The position numbers and the translations under genes are program-made. A stretch of DNA of 64,000 nucleotides, taken from contig NZ_BMLX01000009.1 of assembly GCF_014645535.1 (NCBI RefSeq), positions 1 through 64,000 of the forward strand, written 5' to 3'. Source of the stretch: Silvimonas iriomotensis. GTDB taxonomy: Bacteria > Pseudomonadota > Gammaproteobacteria > Burkholderiales > Chitinibacteraceae. Of this stretch, positions 63,164-64,000 are shown piece by piece. The notes under the pieces are model-generated. The model was not told the origin of the DNA and did no database searches. It saw nothing but the letters and a program-made list of their open reading frames with translations. Within the stretch, counting starts at the first letter, position 1. The number at the start of each line of letters is the position of its first letter.

Positions 63164-64000
63164 TCAGAACCACCCGCCAATCAGCCGCGTGCCTTGATAA
63201 AACACAAAGCACAACACCCACGCCAGCCCCAGTGACCACGCCACCGAACCGGCTGTGAACCACGCGCTTTTTGATTCTTTGTGCATGGTGGCCACGGTGG
63301 CCACGCACGGCACATAGATCAGCGTGAACAGCATGAACGAGATGGCCGAAACCGGGTCCATGCTGCTGGCCAGGTGGGCGGAAAGCGCGTTGCCTTGCAT
63401 GCCGGTAATCACCGACAGCGCCCCCAGCACCACTTCTTTGGCGACAAAGCCAAAAATCAGCGCAATCGACATCTCGGAATGAATACCGATCGGCGTCAGT
63501 ACCGGTTCGAGCACGTTTGCCACCATGGCGGCGTAGCTATGGTGCTCGTTCGGGTAATGCGTCAGGAACCACACCAGCAGTACGCCAGCGACAATCATGG
63601 TTGAGGCGGTACGCAAAAACGCCCGGGTTTCGCCCCAGCCGCGCAGGCGAATCTGCTTGAAGAGCGGCAGGCGGAAGGGCGGCAGTTCCAGTGCAAAAGG
63701 CTCGGATGAAGTAAAGCGCTTGCGCAGCAGCCAGGCCGTGCCCAGGGCGATCACGATACTGGCCAGATACAGCCCCAGCAGTACCCACGGTGCCTGGGCC
63801 GGGGTGAACAGCGCGGCGCACAGGAACAGGAAAATCTGCAACCGGGCCGAGCACAGCGCAAACGGGATGGTCAGCATGGTCAGGCGCCGGGCCTTGGGGT
63901 CGCGGATCACGCGGGTGCCCATCAGCGCCGGCACATTGCAGCCAAAACCCATCATCAGCATGACAAAGCCGCGGCCATCCAGACCCAGGCGCGCCATCAG
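63164..64000 (-). CDS. feoB: Ferrous iron transport protein FeoB, C-terminal part (partial)
   Basis: FeoB is the inner-membrane Fe2+ transporter with an N-terminal G domain. The C-terminal membrane part is seen here: GFGCNVPALMGTR, then several hydrophobic helices and FLRTASTMIVAGVLLVWFL, and GFVAKEVVLGALSVITG. The frame is open at the window edge, so the G domain lies outside. Residue GFGCNVP is the gate motif with the functional cysteine. Confidence 0.92.
   Translation of the reverse strand: MMARLGLDGRGFVMLMMGFGCNVPALMGTRVIRDPKARRLTMLTIPFALCSARLQIFLFLCAALFTPAQAPWVLLGLYLASIVIALGTAWLLRKRFTSSEPFALELPPFRLPLFKQIRLRGWGETRAFLRTASTMIVAGVLLVWFLTHYPNEHHSYAAMVANVLEPVLTPIGIHSEMSIALIFGFVAKEVVLGALSVITGMQGNALSAHLASSMDPVSAISFMLFTLIYVPCVATVATMHKESKSAWFTAGSVAWSLGLAWVLCFVFYQGTRLIGGWF

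Overview
The window (64 kb) reads as chromosomal sequence of a betaproteobacterium. Neisseriales, and within it the Chitinibacteraceae/Chromobacteriaceae group, is my best inference. It rests on overall protein character, on a MutL of the endonuclease type, and on a short repeat matching the neisserial dRS3 pattern ATTCCC-N8-GGGAAT. I ran no database search, so the genus is not claimed.

Region 1 (1-14168) is the ribosomal protein supercluster on the + strand: tuf end, rpsJ, rplC-D-W-B, rpsS, rplV, rpsC, rplP, rpmC, rpsQ, then rplN-X-E, rpsN, rpsH, rplF-R, rpsE, rpmD, rplO, secY, rpmJ, rpsM-K-D, rpoA, rplQ. It is cut into transcription blocks by hairpins placed on or beside promoters (557-595, 5302-5335, 11098-11131). 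infA, which often sits between secY and rpmJ, is absent.

Region 2 (14169-21219) holds two near-identical tRNA-Asn units, each with its own promoter and terminator, then an AsmA-like protein, ygfZ, fabI, a YafJ-like amidotransferase, prmB and an alpha/beta hydrolase.

Region 3 (21230-27094) is the most interesting gene cluster. A four-gene minus-strand operon encodes a circularly permuted ATP-grasp enzyme, an alpha-E helical protein, a transglutaminase-fold protease and the proteasome-like hydrolase Anbu, with a PPi-type phosphofructokinase divergent from it. The biological product of such operons is not established.

Region 4 (27251-44111) is mixed housekeeping and regulation: an ArsR/SRPBCC pair with a palindromic operator, a Nudix hydrolase with an antisense C-terminal extension, a GNAT protein, miaA, a membrane protein, mutL, metY, an EAL-CBS-GGDEF protein, a MarR/MFS efflux pair, a LysE exporter, nadE, a GIDE/EF-hand membrane protein with LemA, and hisC.

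Region 5 (44112-64000) carries dusB-fis, purH, pagP, purD, hemF, panD, an RNase II-type exonuclease, prfA, hemA, a sugar ABC binding protein divergent from a LacI regulator, and the C-terminal part of feoB. Three copies of an interspersed element of about 250 bp (near 44399, 51785 and 59502) lie in its gene-poor gaps. Their hairpins differ in primary sequence but stay fully paired through compensatory changes, and each copy ends in a private hexamer tandem array. This is the strongest candidate for an undescribed structured repeat in the window.
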